Positions 1-5,534 of a stretch of 5,555 nucleotides of DNA are shown here, piece by piece. The notes below the pieces were generated by a model. It saw nothing but the letters and a program-made list of their open reading frames with translations. It ran no database searches and was not told the origin of the DNA. The DNA comes from an uncultured Desulfovibrionaceae bacterium (GTDB lineage: Bacteria; Desulfobacterota; Desulfovibrionia; Desulfovibrionales; Desulfovibrionaceae): the NCBI GenBank assembly GCA_947178315.1, contig CAMWXW010000044.1:1-5555 (forward strand). Reading direction: 5' to 3'. Each line of letters begins with the position of its first letter. The first letter of the stretch is position 1. The translations under genes and the position numbers were made by a program.

Positions 1-563
1 CAATATCCTTTTAATAAAAAGAAGGCTGTATCTTTTAACTTTGGTTTTACTTTATCTGTGATGACTCCTGTTACTTCTGCATGGAATACTTGTAACGTAT
101 TTTTTCCTAAAAAAGGCATGATTGCTATAGAGAAAACAACAACACCCATGCCTCCAATCCATTGCATAAAAGAACGCCAAAATACTATCGATTTAGGCAA
201 GGATTCTACATCTACTACAACTGAAGCTCCTGTTGTAGTAAGAGCAGAAACACTTTCAAAAAACGCATCTACTAGAGTAAATTGTCCACCAAGTATAAAT
301 GGAATAGCTCCTAAAAGAGAGAGAGAGAACCATGCAAGACTCACTAAGAGCATCGCTTCTTTAGGCTGTACATTCTTTTGTGTCTCGCTTTTACAAAATA
401 GGAGAAGGAATACTCCAATAGCCCATGTACAAAGCATAGAACAGAATGAGATAAGACGTGTTCCATCATTATACCAAATACTTATGAGCAATGGAAATAT
501 CTGTGTTATCCCAAAGCCACAAATCATTGCACCTAATATATGAAATACGTTGGAATACGACAT
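1..563 (-). CDS. trkH: TrkH potassium uptake channel subunit, partial (C-terminus beyond left edge)
   Basis: This is the N-terminal 187 codons of a Trk/Ktr/HKT-type potassium translocating subunit, an inner-membrane protein that works with TrkA. I translated the minus strand by hand: the frame is open from ATG at 563 to the left edge. Hydrophobic segments lie near residues 8-29, 37-57 and 70-92. They are followed by the first pore loop with the selectivity-filter motif SALTTTGAS (106-114), where the glycine at 112 is the key filter residue. The segment FWRSFMQWIGGMGVVVFS (128-145) is typical of TrkH. The later stretch with KPKLKDTA (173-180) corresponds to the TrkH motif ahead of the next helix. 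TrkH proteins are usually about 480 residues, so roughly 60% is missing here. The start codon lies one base after the trkA stop, and an AGGG at the end of trkA can serve as ribosome binding site, so translation is probably coupled to trkA. TrkG is the nearest alternative; the pairing with trkA supports TrkH/TrkG over KtrB. Confidence 0.93.
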   Translation of the reverse strand, partial: MSYSNVFHILGAMICGFGITQIFPLLISIWYNDGTRLISFCSMLCTWAIGVFLLLFCKSETQKNVQPKEAMLLVSLAWFSLSLLGAIPFILGGQFTLVDAFFESVSALTTTGASVVVDVESLPKSIVFWRSFMQWIGGMGVVVFSIAIMPFLGKNTLQVFHAEVTGVITDKVKPKLKDTAFFLLKGY

Positions 564-564
564 A

Positions 565-1962
565 CTACCCTTGTCTATTAAATAAATGCTCTACTTCTGA
601 AACAACATTTCTATCGACCATCAATACCACTCTCGAGTTAATCTCTAATACTGTAGAGCCACGTGCAATAATTGTTTCATTTTTTGTGATAACAGCAAGA
701 ACAATAGACTTTGCAGGAAGAACAAGTTCTTGAATCATCTTATTAGCGACAAATAATTCCTCTGTAATGATAAATTCAAGAGCCTCTGCAGCGTCATCTC
801 CTACAGAAATAGAGGAGAGAACACTCCCACGTCGGATACTATTTAATATACTATTTACTGCAGAAAGACGAGGTGTAATAGTCTGATCTATCCCTACAAG
901 GTGTGCTAAAGATATATATGAACGTCTATCAAGTCGACACACAGTCTCTTTTGTTCCAAGAGAGCGTGCTAATAGACAAGCAATGAGATTATTTTCTTCA
1001 TTGCCAGTAACAGCAACAAGAGCATCTGTTTCTGAAGGAGAAAGCCCTTCAAGTACAGACTCATCTGTTGCATCACCAAGAATAACAAGTGTGGTATTTA
1101 AGTTTTCTGCGAGAAACGTTGCGCGCTCTTTATTTGATTCGATTATTTTTATAGAAGAAAACGATCTTCTTTCAAGCTGTTTTGCCAACTTATACCCTAT
1201 ATTACCACCACCAACAATAATAATGCTTTTAATAACAGATTCTTCTTTTCCAATAGCTTTCAGTAGCGAAGGAAGACTTTTTTCTGTAAACGCAAAATAG
1301 ACGATATCATTCTTTCTAATGACACTATCACCTTTTGGAATATAGAGCTGTCCATTTCTATTGATAGCAGCAACTGTAAAGTCCTGATTTGTAAAAATTT
1401 GTGATATCTGTGAAAGCGGGATATCCAATAATGGTCCTTCTGTAATAGCAAAGCAAGCAATTTTTACACTACCATCACCAACTTCAGAATATTCATTTAT
1501 GCCTGGTAAAAATAATGAACGTACAATACTATTGACAACAGAAAACTCTGGATTGATAAAAGAAGTAAGATTGGGAATAATAAGACTTAATTGAGGATAG
1601 AGTTTCGAAATGGAATTATTGCGAATACGAACTATCTTCTCAACAAGTGGATTTAATGTATGAGCGAGCAAGCATGTGGAAACATTAATCTCATCACTAT
1701 CTGTTGCAGCAATGATAATACTTGCCTCAGCTATACCTGCTTTTTCAAGAACAGCTGGAGAAAACGCTTCCCCGGTAACAATTTGTATATCAAGCTTATT
1801 GATGAGAGCAGAAAGACGCTCGGAATCTCTATCTATAACGACAACATCTTTACGTTCGAGTGAAAGACGTTTAGCAACATAGGAGCCAACTTGTCCTGCT
1901 CCAACAATAATAATCCGTTCTTGCCGAGCAACTTCTTTAGAAGAACTTGTTCCAAAAAACAT
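565..1962 (-). CDS. trkA: TrkA, NAD-binding regulatory subunit of the Trk potassium transporter
   Basis: TrkA is a cytoplasmic protein that binds nucleotides (NAD(H), ATP/ADP) and gates the TrkH channel. The 465-residue length is normal for the two-fold duplicated form (E. coli TrkA is about 458). The first RCK Rossmann fold carries GAGQVG at residues 21-26, with the ribose-binding acidic residue at the end of strand two (VVVIDRD, D44). A TrkA_C-like domain follows, roughly residues 155-228. The second Rossmann fold carries GGGNIG at 251-256, then an acidic residue in KIIESN and the LGDATDE motif. A second TrkA_C-like domain completes the protein. Family members usually begin two or three residues before the first beta strand; here about 16 residues (MFFGTSSSKEVARQER) precede IIIVGAG, and no ATG, GTG or TTG lies in frame between them. 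There is no convincing Shine-Dalgarno before this ATG, which sits only 5 bases after the rpsT stop, so reinitiation after rpsT is likely. It precedes trkH by one base. Confidence 0.95.
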   Translation of the reverse strand: MFFGTSSSKEVARQERIIIVGAGQVGSYVAKRLSLERKDVVVIDRDSERLSALINKLDIQIVTGEAFSPAVLEKAGIAEASIIIAATDSDEINVSTCLLAHTLNPLVEKIVRIRNNSISKLYPQLSLIIPNLTSFINPEFSVVNSIVRSLFLPGINEYSEVGDGSVKIACFAITEGPLLDIPLSQISQIFTNQDFTVAAINRNGQLYIPKGDSVIRKNDIVYFAFTEKSLPSLLKAIGKEESVIKSIIIVGGGNIGYKLAKQLERRSFSSIKIIESNKERATFLAENLNTTLVILGDATDESVLEGLSPSETDALVAVTGNEENNLIACLLARSLGTKETVCRLDRRSYISLAHLVGIDQTITPRLSAVNSILNSIRRGSVLSSISVGDDAAEALEFIITEELFVANKMIQELVLPAKSIVLAVITKNETIIARGSTVLEINSRVVLMVDRNVVSEVEHLFNRQG

Positions 1963-1967
1963 AAAAC

Positions 1968-2231
1968 TTATGCATTCATTGCATTCACTGCTTTCATCAA
2001 TCGAGATGTTTTACGAGCAGCTTTTTTCCAATGTATAGTGCGTTTTGCAGCTTTAGCAAGTACTGATGCAACGAGTGGGAGTTGTTCTTGTGCAGTATTT
2101 TTATCACCAGCACTGATAGATTCTCTAAGTCCTCGTACTACATTTTTAATACGTGTTTTTGTTGCTTTATTAATAGCTTCTCTTTTTTTACTTTGTTTAT
2201 GTCGCTTAATTGCTGATTTATGATTAGCCAA
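1968..2231 (-). CDS. rpsT: 30S ribosomal protein S20 (TTG start)
   Basis: S20 binds 16S rRNA during early assembly of the small ribosomal subunit. The 87-residue, strongly basic product matches the family in length and sequence: the N-terminus MANHKSAIKRHKQSKK is the classic S20 opening, followed by NKATKTRIKN, the mid-segment AQEQLPLVASVLAKAAKR and the C-terminal WKKAARKTSRLMKAVNAM. The start codon is TTG (2231-2229), not ATG: the strong Shine-Dalgarno GGAGG (2240-2236) sits 4 bases upstream and the family N-terminus begins exactly here. E. coli rpsT also begins with UUG, where the rare start is linked to autogenous control, so the TTG may be functional rather than accidental. It is the first gene of the apparent rpsT-trkA-trkH unit, transcribed away from hslU. 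No terminator fits in the 5 bases before trkA. Confidence 0.97.
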   Translation of the reverse strand: MANHKSAIKRHKQSKKREAINKATKTRIKNVVRGLRESISAGDKNTAQEQLPLVASVLAKAAKRTIHWKKAARKTSRLMKAVNAMNA

Positions 2232-2235
2232 AATT

Positions 2236-2242
2236 CCTCCTT
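2236..2242 (-). promoter_or_regulatory. Strong Shine-Dalgarno of rpsT, fixes the TTG start
   Basis: On the minus strand this reads AAGGAGG, a full match to the anti-Shine-Dalgarno end of 16S rRNA, 4 bases before TTG. There is no in-frame ATG or GTG near it that would preserve the S20 N-terminus, so this site decides the start. The spacing is on the short side, which together with TTG may temper initiation. Confidence 0.85.
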
Positions 2243-2258
2243 AAATTAAGTAAGACAG

Positions 2259-2286
2259 ATTTTAATGATGAAACGTGTCAACGCAA
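2259..2286 (-). promoter_or_regulatory. Candidate sigma-70-type promoter for rpsT-trkA-trkH
   Basis: On the minus strand a -10-like TAAAAT (2264-2259) matches five of six consensus bases. TTGCGT (2286-2281) lies 16 bases upstream as a weak -35. A perfect TTGACA (2281-2276) overlaps it but is too close (11 bases) to pair with this -10, and I see no good -10 at 16-18 bases from it. Transcription would begin near 2252, giving a leader of about 20 bases. Assigned by eye only. Confidence 0.33.
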
Positions 2287-2326
2287 ATTCATGCAATGTT
2301 TTAATATCTACCATCTTGTCATAGTC

Positions 2327-2354
2327 TTGTCAAGAGATTTGCATTTTTTATACA
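2327..2354 (+). promoter_or_regulatory. Candidate upstream promoter for hslU
   Basis: TTGTCA (2327-2332) and TATACA (2349-2354) are separated by 16 bases, matching five of six and four of six sigma-70 consensus positions. The leader to the hslU start would be around 45 bases. A second TTGTCA lies 11 bases upstream (2316-2321), making a short direct repeat. I do not see a clear heat-shock sigma-32 box, although hslU is heat-shock regulated in E. coli. Confidence 0.35.
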
Positions 2355-2358
2355 TGAC

Positions 2359-2387
2359 TTGACTTTTCTTTAAGAGACGTGCAGAAT
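2359..2387 (+). promoter_or_regulatory. Candidate downstream promoter for hslU
   Basis: TTGACT (2359-2364, five of six matches) is followed after 17 bases by CAGAAT (2382-2387, four of six). Transcription would start around 2394, only a few bases before the Shine-Dalgarno, which would make a nearly leaderless message. This and the candidate just upstream are alternatives or a tandem pair. Confidence 0.3.
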
Positions 2388-2407
2388 AGTGCAAAGTGAG
2401 GGAGTAT

Positions 2408-3721
2408 ATGACAGAATTGACACCAAAAGAGATTGTAGAACTATTAGATGCCTTTATTGTAGGACAAGAAAAAGCAAAGAAAATGGTTGCAATTGCTCTT
2501 AGAAATCGATGGCGTGCTGGTAAAATGCCAAAAGAGGTAAAGGAAGAGTTCAACCCTAAAAACATCATGATGATAGGTCCTACAGGTGTTGGTAAAACAG
2601 AGATAGCTCGTAGAATCGCAAAACTTTCTTCTTCGCCTTTTATTAAAGTTGAAGCGACAAAATTTACAGAAGTTGGGTATGTTGGAAGAGATGTAGAGTC
2701 TATTATTCGAGATCTTCTTGATATCGCAATTTTACAGGTGCGTTCAGAAGAAAAAGAAGCTATTCAAAAAGAGGCTGCCCGTATTGCTGAGGAACGTTTT
2801 CTTGATGTCCTCCTCCCAACAGAAATCCAAACAGATACATCTACTAACACACGTGAGAAATTACGGGAACTCTGGAAACAAGGTGCTCTTGATGATAGAG
2901 AAGTAGAGATAGAAGTAGAAGAACAACAAAAAACAGTATCCGATATGCCAACAATGCCAGGAATGGAAATGGCCGGAAAACAGATGCAAGAACTTATGTC
3001 TAAGCTTTTTCCCCCTAAAAAGAAAATGAAAAAAGTAAAAGTTCCTGTTGCATTTGAATTACTCCAAAATGAAGTTGCAAATACCTTGATTGATGAAGAT
3101 AAAATCATAGAAATAGCAAAAGAGCGAGTAGAACATAATGCTATAGTATTTATTGATGAGATTGATAAGACCTGTTCTACAGAAAAATCCTCTCGAGGAG
3201 AAGTTTCTAGAGAAGGAGTTCAACGAGATCTCCTCCCTATTGTTGAAGGCTCTTCAGTAAATACAAAACATGGTATTATAAAAACTGATCATATTTTATT
3301 TATTGTAGCTGGTGCATTTCATGTGGCAAAACCTTCTGATCTCATACCAGAGCTTCAAGGACGTTTCCCTATCCGTGTTGAGTTAGAAGCTCTTACAAAA
3401 GAAGATTTCTATCGAATTCTTGTAGAACCTAAGCATGCCTTAACAGAGCAATATAAAGCTCTGCTTGCAACAGAAGATCTCTCAATATCCTTCACAGATG
3501 ATGCTATTGAAGAAATTGCTTCCTTTGCAGAACAAGTAAACACAAAAACAGAAAACATAGGGGCACGAAGACTCTATACCATTATGGAAAAAGTTCTTAC
3601 ACCTCTTTCGTTTAATGCTCCAGACATGAAGGGGCAACACATTGTTATTGATAAGACATATGTACAAGAACAATTACGTGATGTCCAGAGTGATGAGGAC
3701 TTGCAAAAATATATACTGTAG
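2408..3721 (+). CDS. hslU: HslU (ClpY), ATPase and unfoldase of the HslUV protease
   Basis: HslU is a cytoplasmic hexameric AAA+ ATPase that unfolds proteins and feeds them to the HslV peptidase. The 437-residue product is close to the 443 of E. coli HslU. In order: N-terminal TPKEIVELLD...IVGQEKAK; Walker A GPTGVGKT (57-64); substrate-gripping pore loop GYVG (90-93); a charged, methionine-rich I-domain inserted at about 110-240; Walker B IVFIDE (246-251); VSREGVQRDLLPIVEG (266-281); an arginine-finger region PELQGRFPIR (314-323); sensor-2 GARR (385-388). The C-terminal DLQKYIL matches the tail that docks into HslV, so the protein looks competent to pair with it. I chose ATG at 2408 because it gives the standard N-terminus and has GAGG (2398-2401) six bases upstream; an in-frame GTG at 2396 would overlap that site. 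hslV, usually adjacent and upstream, is absent here; the upstream neighbour is the divergent rpsT. The next gene follows after 10 bases, so the two are probably cotranscribed. Confidence 0.97.
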   Translation: MTELTPKEIVELLDAFIVGQEKAKKMVAIALRNRWRAGKMPKEVKEEFNPKNIMMIGPTGVGKTEIARRIAKLSSSPFIKVEATKFTEVGYVGRDVESIIRDLLDIAILQVRSEEKEAIQKEAARIAEERFLDVLLPTEIQTDTSTNTREKLRELWKQGALDDREVEIEVEEQQKTVSDMPTMPGMEMAGKQMQELMSKLFPPKKKMKKVKVPVAFELLQNEVANTLIDEDKIIEIAKERVEHNAIVFIDEIDKTCSTEKSSRGEVSREGVQRDLLPIVEGSSVNTKHGIIKTDHILFIVAGAFHVAKPSDLIPELQGRFPIRVELEALTKEDFYRILVEPKHALTEQYKALLATEDLSISFTDDAIEEIASFAEQVNTKTENIGARRLYTIMEKVLTPLSFNAPDMKGQHIVIDKTYVQEQLRDVQSDEDLQKYIL

Positions 3722-3725
3722 GGAG
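3721..3725 (+). promoter_or_regulatory. Ribosome binding site fixing the GTG start of the lipoprotein gene
   Basis: GGGAG begins on the last base of the hslU stop codon and lies 6 bases before GTG at 3732. The surrounding nine bases GGGAGTATA (3721-3729) are identical to those before hslU (2400-2408). An earlier in-frame ATG at 3642 lies inside hslU and would bury the signal peptide, so the GTG is preferred. Confidence 0.7.
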
Positions 3726-3731
3726 TATAGT

Positions 3732-4481
3732 GTGTTACGTCTTCTTACTCTTATTCTCCTTGCAGTACAAATTATAGGCTGTGACTCAAATCAAGCAGTA
3801 CGTCAGTTTTACTATAAATATCTTGATCCACCTCCAACGATATCACTAGAAGCAACTAAAGCTCCATGGCAAGAAGTACAATTATCTGAGGCTGTACTTC
3901 CTATAGATCAAAAGCTCACAGCAATAACACGATTTTTAGCAGTCTATGATAAGGTTGGATATGATGAGTGGATACGTTCACTTGCTACCCGCTTTCCATG
4001 GATACAAGGTGCAGCTATTATCAGTCCTGATGGAGCTATCTTATTTGCCAATCCAGAAGGGCTATTTTCAAATATATCCTTAACACCTCTTACAACTGTA
4101 AAAACAACAGGTATAAAATTACAACAAAAAGCTATGTTCTATCCTGTTAATACAGACGATGCTTTTCTTTTCATCGGTCAACCAGTATTTACAGGTGAGG
4201 AGCTTGTTGAATATAGAGTTGTTGCAATTGCACTCTCTGCTCTTTCTTCATTTACTCCGTTAGCACAAAAGCTTTATTTTATAGGTAATGAGAGTGTTTT
4301 ATGGCGTGGTAATCAAACTCATACAAATTCAATAGCTTTCACAACAAATTGGAAAAGAAAAGAATATTATACAGTCTCTGGCTTAGTTAAAGATAGAAAA
4401 AGCAATACTGCAATAGAATATATCATCATTTACATTGGACCAGTTCCTTTTATTATTGCTATTGATGTAAGCAAACAATAA
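3732..4481 (+). CDS. Putative inner-membrane lipoprotein of unknown function, cotranscribed with hslU
   Basis: I do not recognise the family. Starting at GTG 3732 the product is 249 residues. It opens with a short lipoprotein signal peptide: Arg3, a hydrophobic stretch LLTLILLAVQ and the lipobox IIGC, with the modified cysteine at 17. Aspartate follows at +2 (CDSNQ), which in E. coli is the Lol-avoidance signal that keeps lipoproteins in the inner membrane; its meaning in this organism is inferred. The mature part has a Pro-rich linker near 32-36, a probable helix at about 58-87, and then FPWIQGAAIISPDGAILFANPEG (88-110 region), whose strand-turn-strand look with a D-G turn recalls extracytoplasmic Cache/PAS-like sensor folds. 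That resemblance is an impression, not a motif match. Strand-rich sequence continues to the C-terminus, with no second membrane segment I would insist on. The 10-base gap to hslU and the ribosome binding site touching its stop codon indicate an operon, so it may be involved in envelope stress or proteolysis, but this is guilt by association only. Confidence 0.82.
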   Translation: MLRLLTLILLAVQIIGCDSNQAVRQFYYKYLDPPPTISLEATKAPWQEVQLSEAVLPIDQKLTAITRFLAVYDKVGYDEWIRSLATRFPWIQGAAIISPDGAILFANPEGLFSNISLTPLTTVKTTGIKLQQKAMFYPVNTDDAFLFIGQPVFTGEELVEYRVVAIALSALSSFTPLAQKLYFIGNESVLWRGNQTHTNSIAFTTNWKRKEYYTVSGLVKDRKSNTAIEYIIIYIGPVPFIIAIDVSKQ

Positions 4482-4581
4482 TAATTTATCTCTGTTTTAA
4501 GAACTAATATGAATCATCACTATTTTAAGTTAATACAGACTATTTATTGTATAAAGAATCTTTTATAATTATATCAATAAT

Positions 4582-4748
4582 TTTATAGATATCTTTCAGG
4601 CTAATATTTCCTATATTCCCTTTGATAATAGTCTATAATTTACTTCATTCTTGATAGATGATATAGATACGACCTTTACAACTACTTATAATACTAAACT
4701 ACTCTATCTTAGAACTATCCATTTTCTATATATAAATTTATAGATATC
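4582..4748. repeat. Pair of exact 12-base direct repeats (TTTATAGATATC)
   Basis: Copies lie at 4582-4593 and 4737-4748, 155 bases apart start to start, each containing the GATATC palindrome. The second copy overlaps the palindrome TATAAATTTATA (4731-4742). In such AT-rich sequence a 12-base match could occur by chance at a rate of a few percent, so operator function is only a possibility. Confidence 0.35.
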
Positions 4749-4751
4749 ATC

Positions 4752-4789
4752 TTGATTTTATAGAGTAAACTCATTTTATATGCTATTCT
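4752..4789 (+). promoter_or_regulatory. Candidate promoter for the DUF305 gene
   Basis: TTGATT (4752-4757) followed at 17-18 bases by TTTATA or TTATAT (4775-4781) is one reading. An extended -10, TGCTATTCT (4781-4789), is another. Either would start transcription some 20-40 bases before the ATG. Such AT-rich DNA yields promoter-like strings readily, so this is weak. Confidence 0.28.
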
Positions 4790-4823
4790 ACAAATATTCT
4801 AATTATATAAGGAGATAGTATAT

Positions 4824-5489
4824 ATGAAACATAAAATACATATATTATTTTTAGCTTTTGGATTACTAATGACTACAGTATTTTTCTCTAGGATAGAGCT
4901 ATCCTTTGCAAATAAAGCACATCATCATCATCATACACAGGAAAGTGCAGAAGGGAATCAAAGTCCATATATTAAAATGATGGATGACATGATGGATAAA
5001 ATGCACACAGCAGAAAAAGAAGACACTCGTTGTACATATACTAACTTTTTATCTTCTATGATACCACATCATGAAGGTGCAATTATCATGTCTGAATATG
5101 AACTCAAACATGGAAAAAATCCTGAAATGATTGCTTTAGCAAAACAAATTATAGCAGAACAAAAAAAAGAAATTGCAGAAATGAAAGCAATGTTAGCATC
5201 ATATAAAGTATGCCCTCAAGGTGAGCAAGTAACACAAGCATATCAAGAAGCAATGGCACGAACAATGGAACCTATGATGAAAGATTTTCCAACTACACAA
5301 CTTAATGCAGAAACAAATCCAGATAGAGCATTTGCACTTGCTATGATTCCACATCATCAAGCAGCTGTAGATATGGCAAAAGTAATATTACAATATACTA
5401 AAGAGACAAATGTAGTCAAATTAAGTAGAGCAATAATAGAATCTCAAGAAAAAGAAATAAAACAAATGAAATCATATCTAAATAAATAA
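4824..5489 (+). CDS. Secreted DUF305 (CopM-like) protein with tandem domains and a His5 run
   Basis: The 221-residue product has an N-terminal signal peptide: basic MKHK, a hydrophobic core at about 5-21, and likely cleavage after SFA (29) or NKA (32), sending it to the periplasm or envelope. Next come five histidines (33-37) and a Met-rich segment MMDDMMDKMH (52-61). Two DUF305 repeats follow, about 74-127 and 169-221, each starting with MIPHH (79-83 and 174-178) and ending in a helix with Q-KEI--MK--L. Cysteines at 70 and 130 could form a disulfide. DUF305 is a four-helix-bundle, ferritin-like family; some members such as cyanobacterial CopM bind copper in the periplasm. The paired histidines, Met-rich segment and His run fit metal binding, with copper as the inferred ligand. 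The start is supported by AAGGAG (4809-4814) nine bases upstream. It stands alone after a long AT-rich gap, so it is probably its own transcription unit. A membrane-anchored form through an uncleaved signal is possible. Confidence 0.9.
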   Translation: MKHKIHILFLAFGLLMTTVFFSRIELSFANKAHHHHHTQESAEGNQSPYIKMMDDMMDKMHTAEKEDTRCTYTNFLSSMIPHHEGAIIMSEYELKHGKNPEMIALAKQIIAEQKKEIAEMKAMLASYKVCPQGEQVTQAYQEAMARTMEPMMKDFPTTQLNAETNPDRAFALAMIPHHQAAVDMAKVILQYTKETNVVKLSRAIIESQEKEIKQMKSYLNK

Positions 5490-5493
5490 TCCC

Positions 5494-5534
5494 AATAAAA
5501 AACTAAGCCCCTTCTTAAACAAAAAGGGGCTTAG
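5494..5534 (-). terminator. Strong intrinsic terminator, oriented leftward
   Basis: Two perfectly complementary 11-base arms, CTAAGCCCCTT (5503-5513) and AAGGGGCTTAG (5524-5534), flank a 10-base loop. On the minus strand the hairpin is followed at once by TTTTTTATT (5502-5494), the classic Rho-independent layout. On the plus strand the hairpin is followed by AGAGAGCA, with no T tract, so it is a poor plus-strand terminator, though the hairpin could still stabilise the 3' end of the DUF305 message. It therefore most likely ends a minus-strand gene lying beyond the right edge. A TAA stop in the minus frame at 5533-5531 would fit such a gene, but only a few codons are visible and I do not call it. 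Confidence 0.85.

Larger units (their letters stand above)
4482..4823 (+). other. Very AT-rich 342-base intergenic region with no supported gene
   Basis: The gap between the lipoprotein gene and the DUF305 gene is roughly 20-25% GC by eye, lower than the flanking genes. The longest plus-strand reading frame I checked (ATG 4509, 19 residues) has no ribosome binding site. There is no convincing intrinsic terminator for the hslU unit. What it does hold is an exact 12-base direct repeat, TTTATAGATATC, at 4582-4593 and 4737-4748, a perfect 12-base palindrome TATAAATTTATA at 4731-4742 overlapping the second copy, and a possible promoter near 4752-4789. It could be a regulatory region or decayed gene remains; the sequence alone does not decide. 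Confidence 0.6.

Noticed and set aside
58..543. Plus-strand open frame of 161 codons
   Set aside because: It lies opposite trkH, whose minus-strand translation has the clear filter and helix motifs of a potassium channel; the plus-strand product has no recognisable features and no good ribosome binding site.
1891..2223. Plus-strand open frame of 110 codons across rpsT
   Set aside because: It is the antisense of ribosomal protein S20 and the start of TrkA, both certain genes.
2396..2407. GTG at 2396 as the hslU start
   Set aside because: It would add four residues absent from the family and would overlap the Shine-Dalgarno serving ATG 2408.
3642..3731. ATG at 3642 as the lipoprotein start
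   Set aside because: It lies inside hslU and puts 30 residues ahead of the signal peptide; GTG 3732 has a well-placed ribosome binding site and a proper lipobox distance.
4509..4568. Small plus-strand frame (19 residues, starting MNHHYF) in the AT-rich gap
   Set aside because: There is no Shine-Dalgarno upstream and nothing recognisable in the product; short frames like this are expected by chance.
4547..4576. Weak inverted repeat around ATAAAG...CTTTTAT as a terminator of the hslU unit
   Set aside because: The stem is short, AT-only in its outer part and mismatched, and no T tract follows.
4622..4643. Fur-box-like string with GATAATAGTCTATAA
   Set aside because: It matches the Fur consensus only in part, and AT-rich DNA gives many such matches; not enough to call iron regulation.
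4920..4934. The His5 run as an engineered affinity tag
   Set aside because: It is internal, follows a natural signal peptide and sits in a native family context with no vector sequence nearby.
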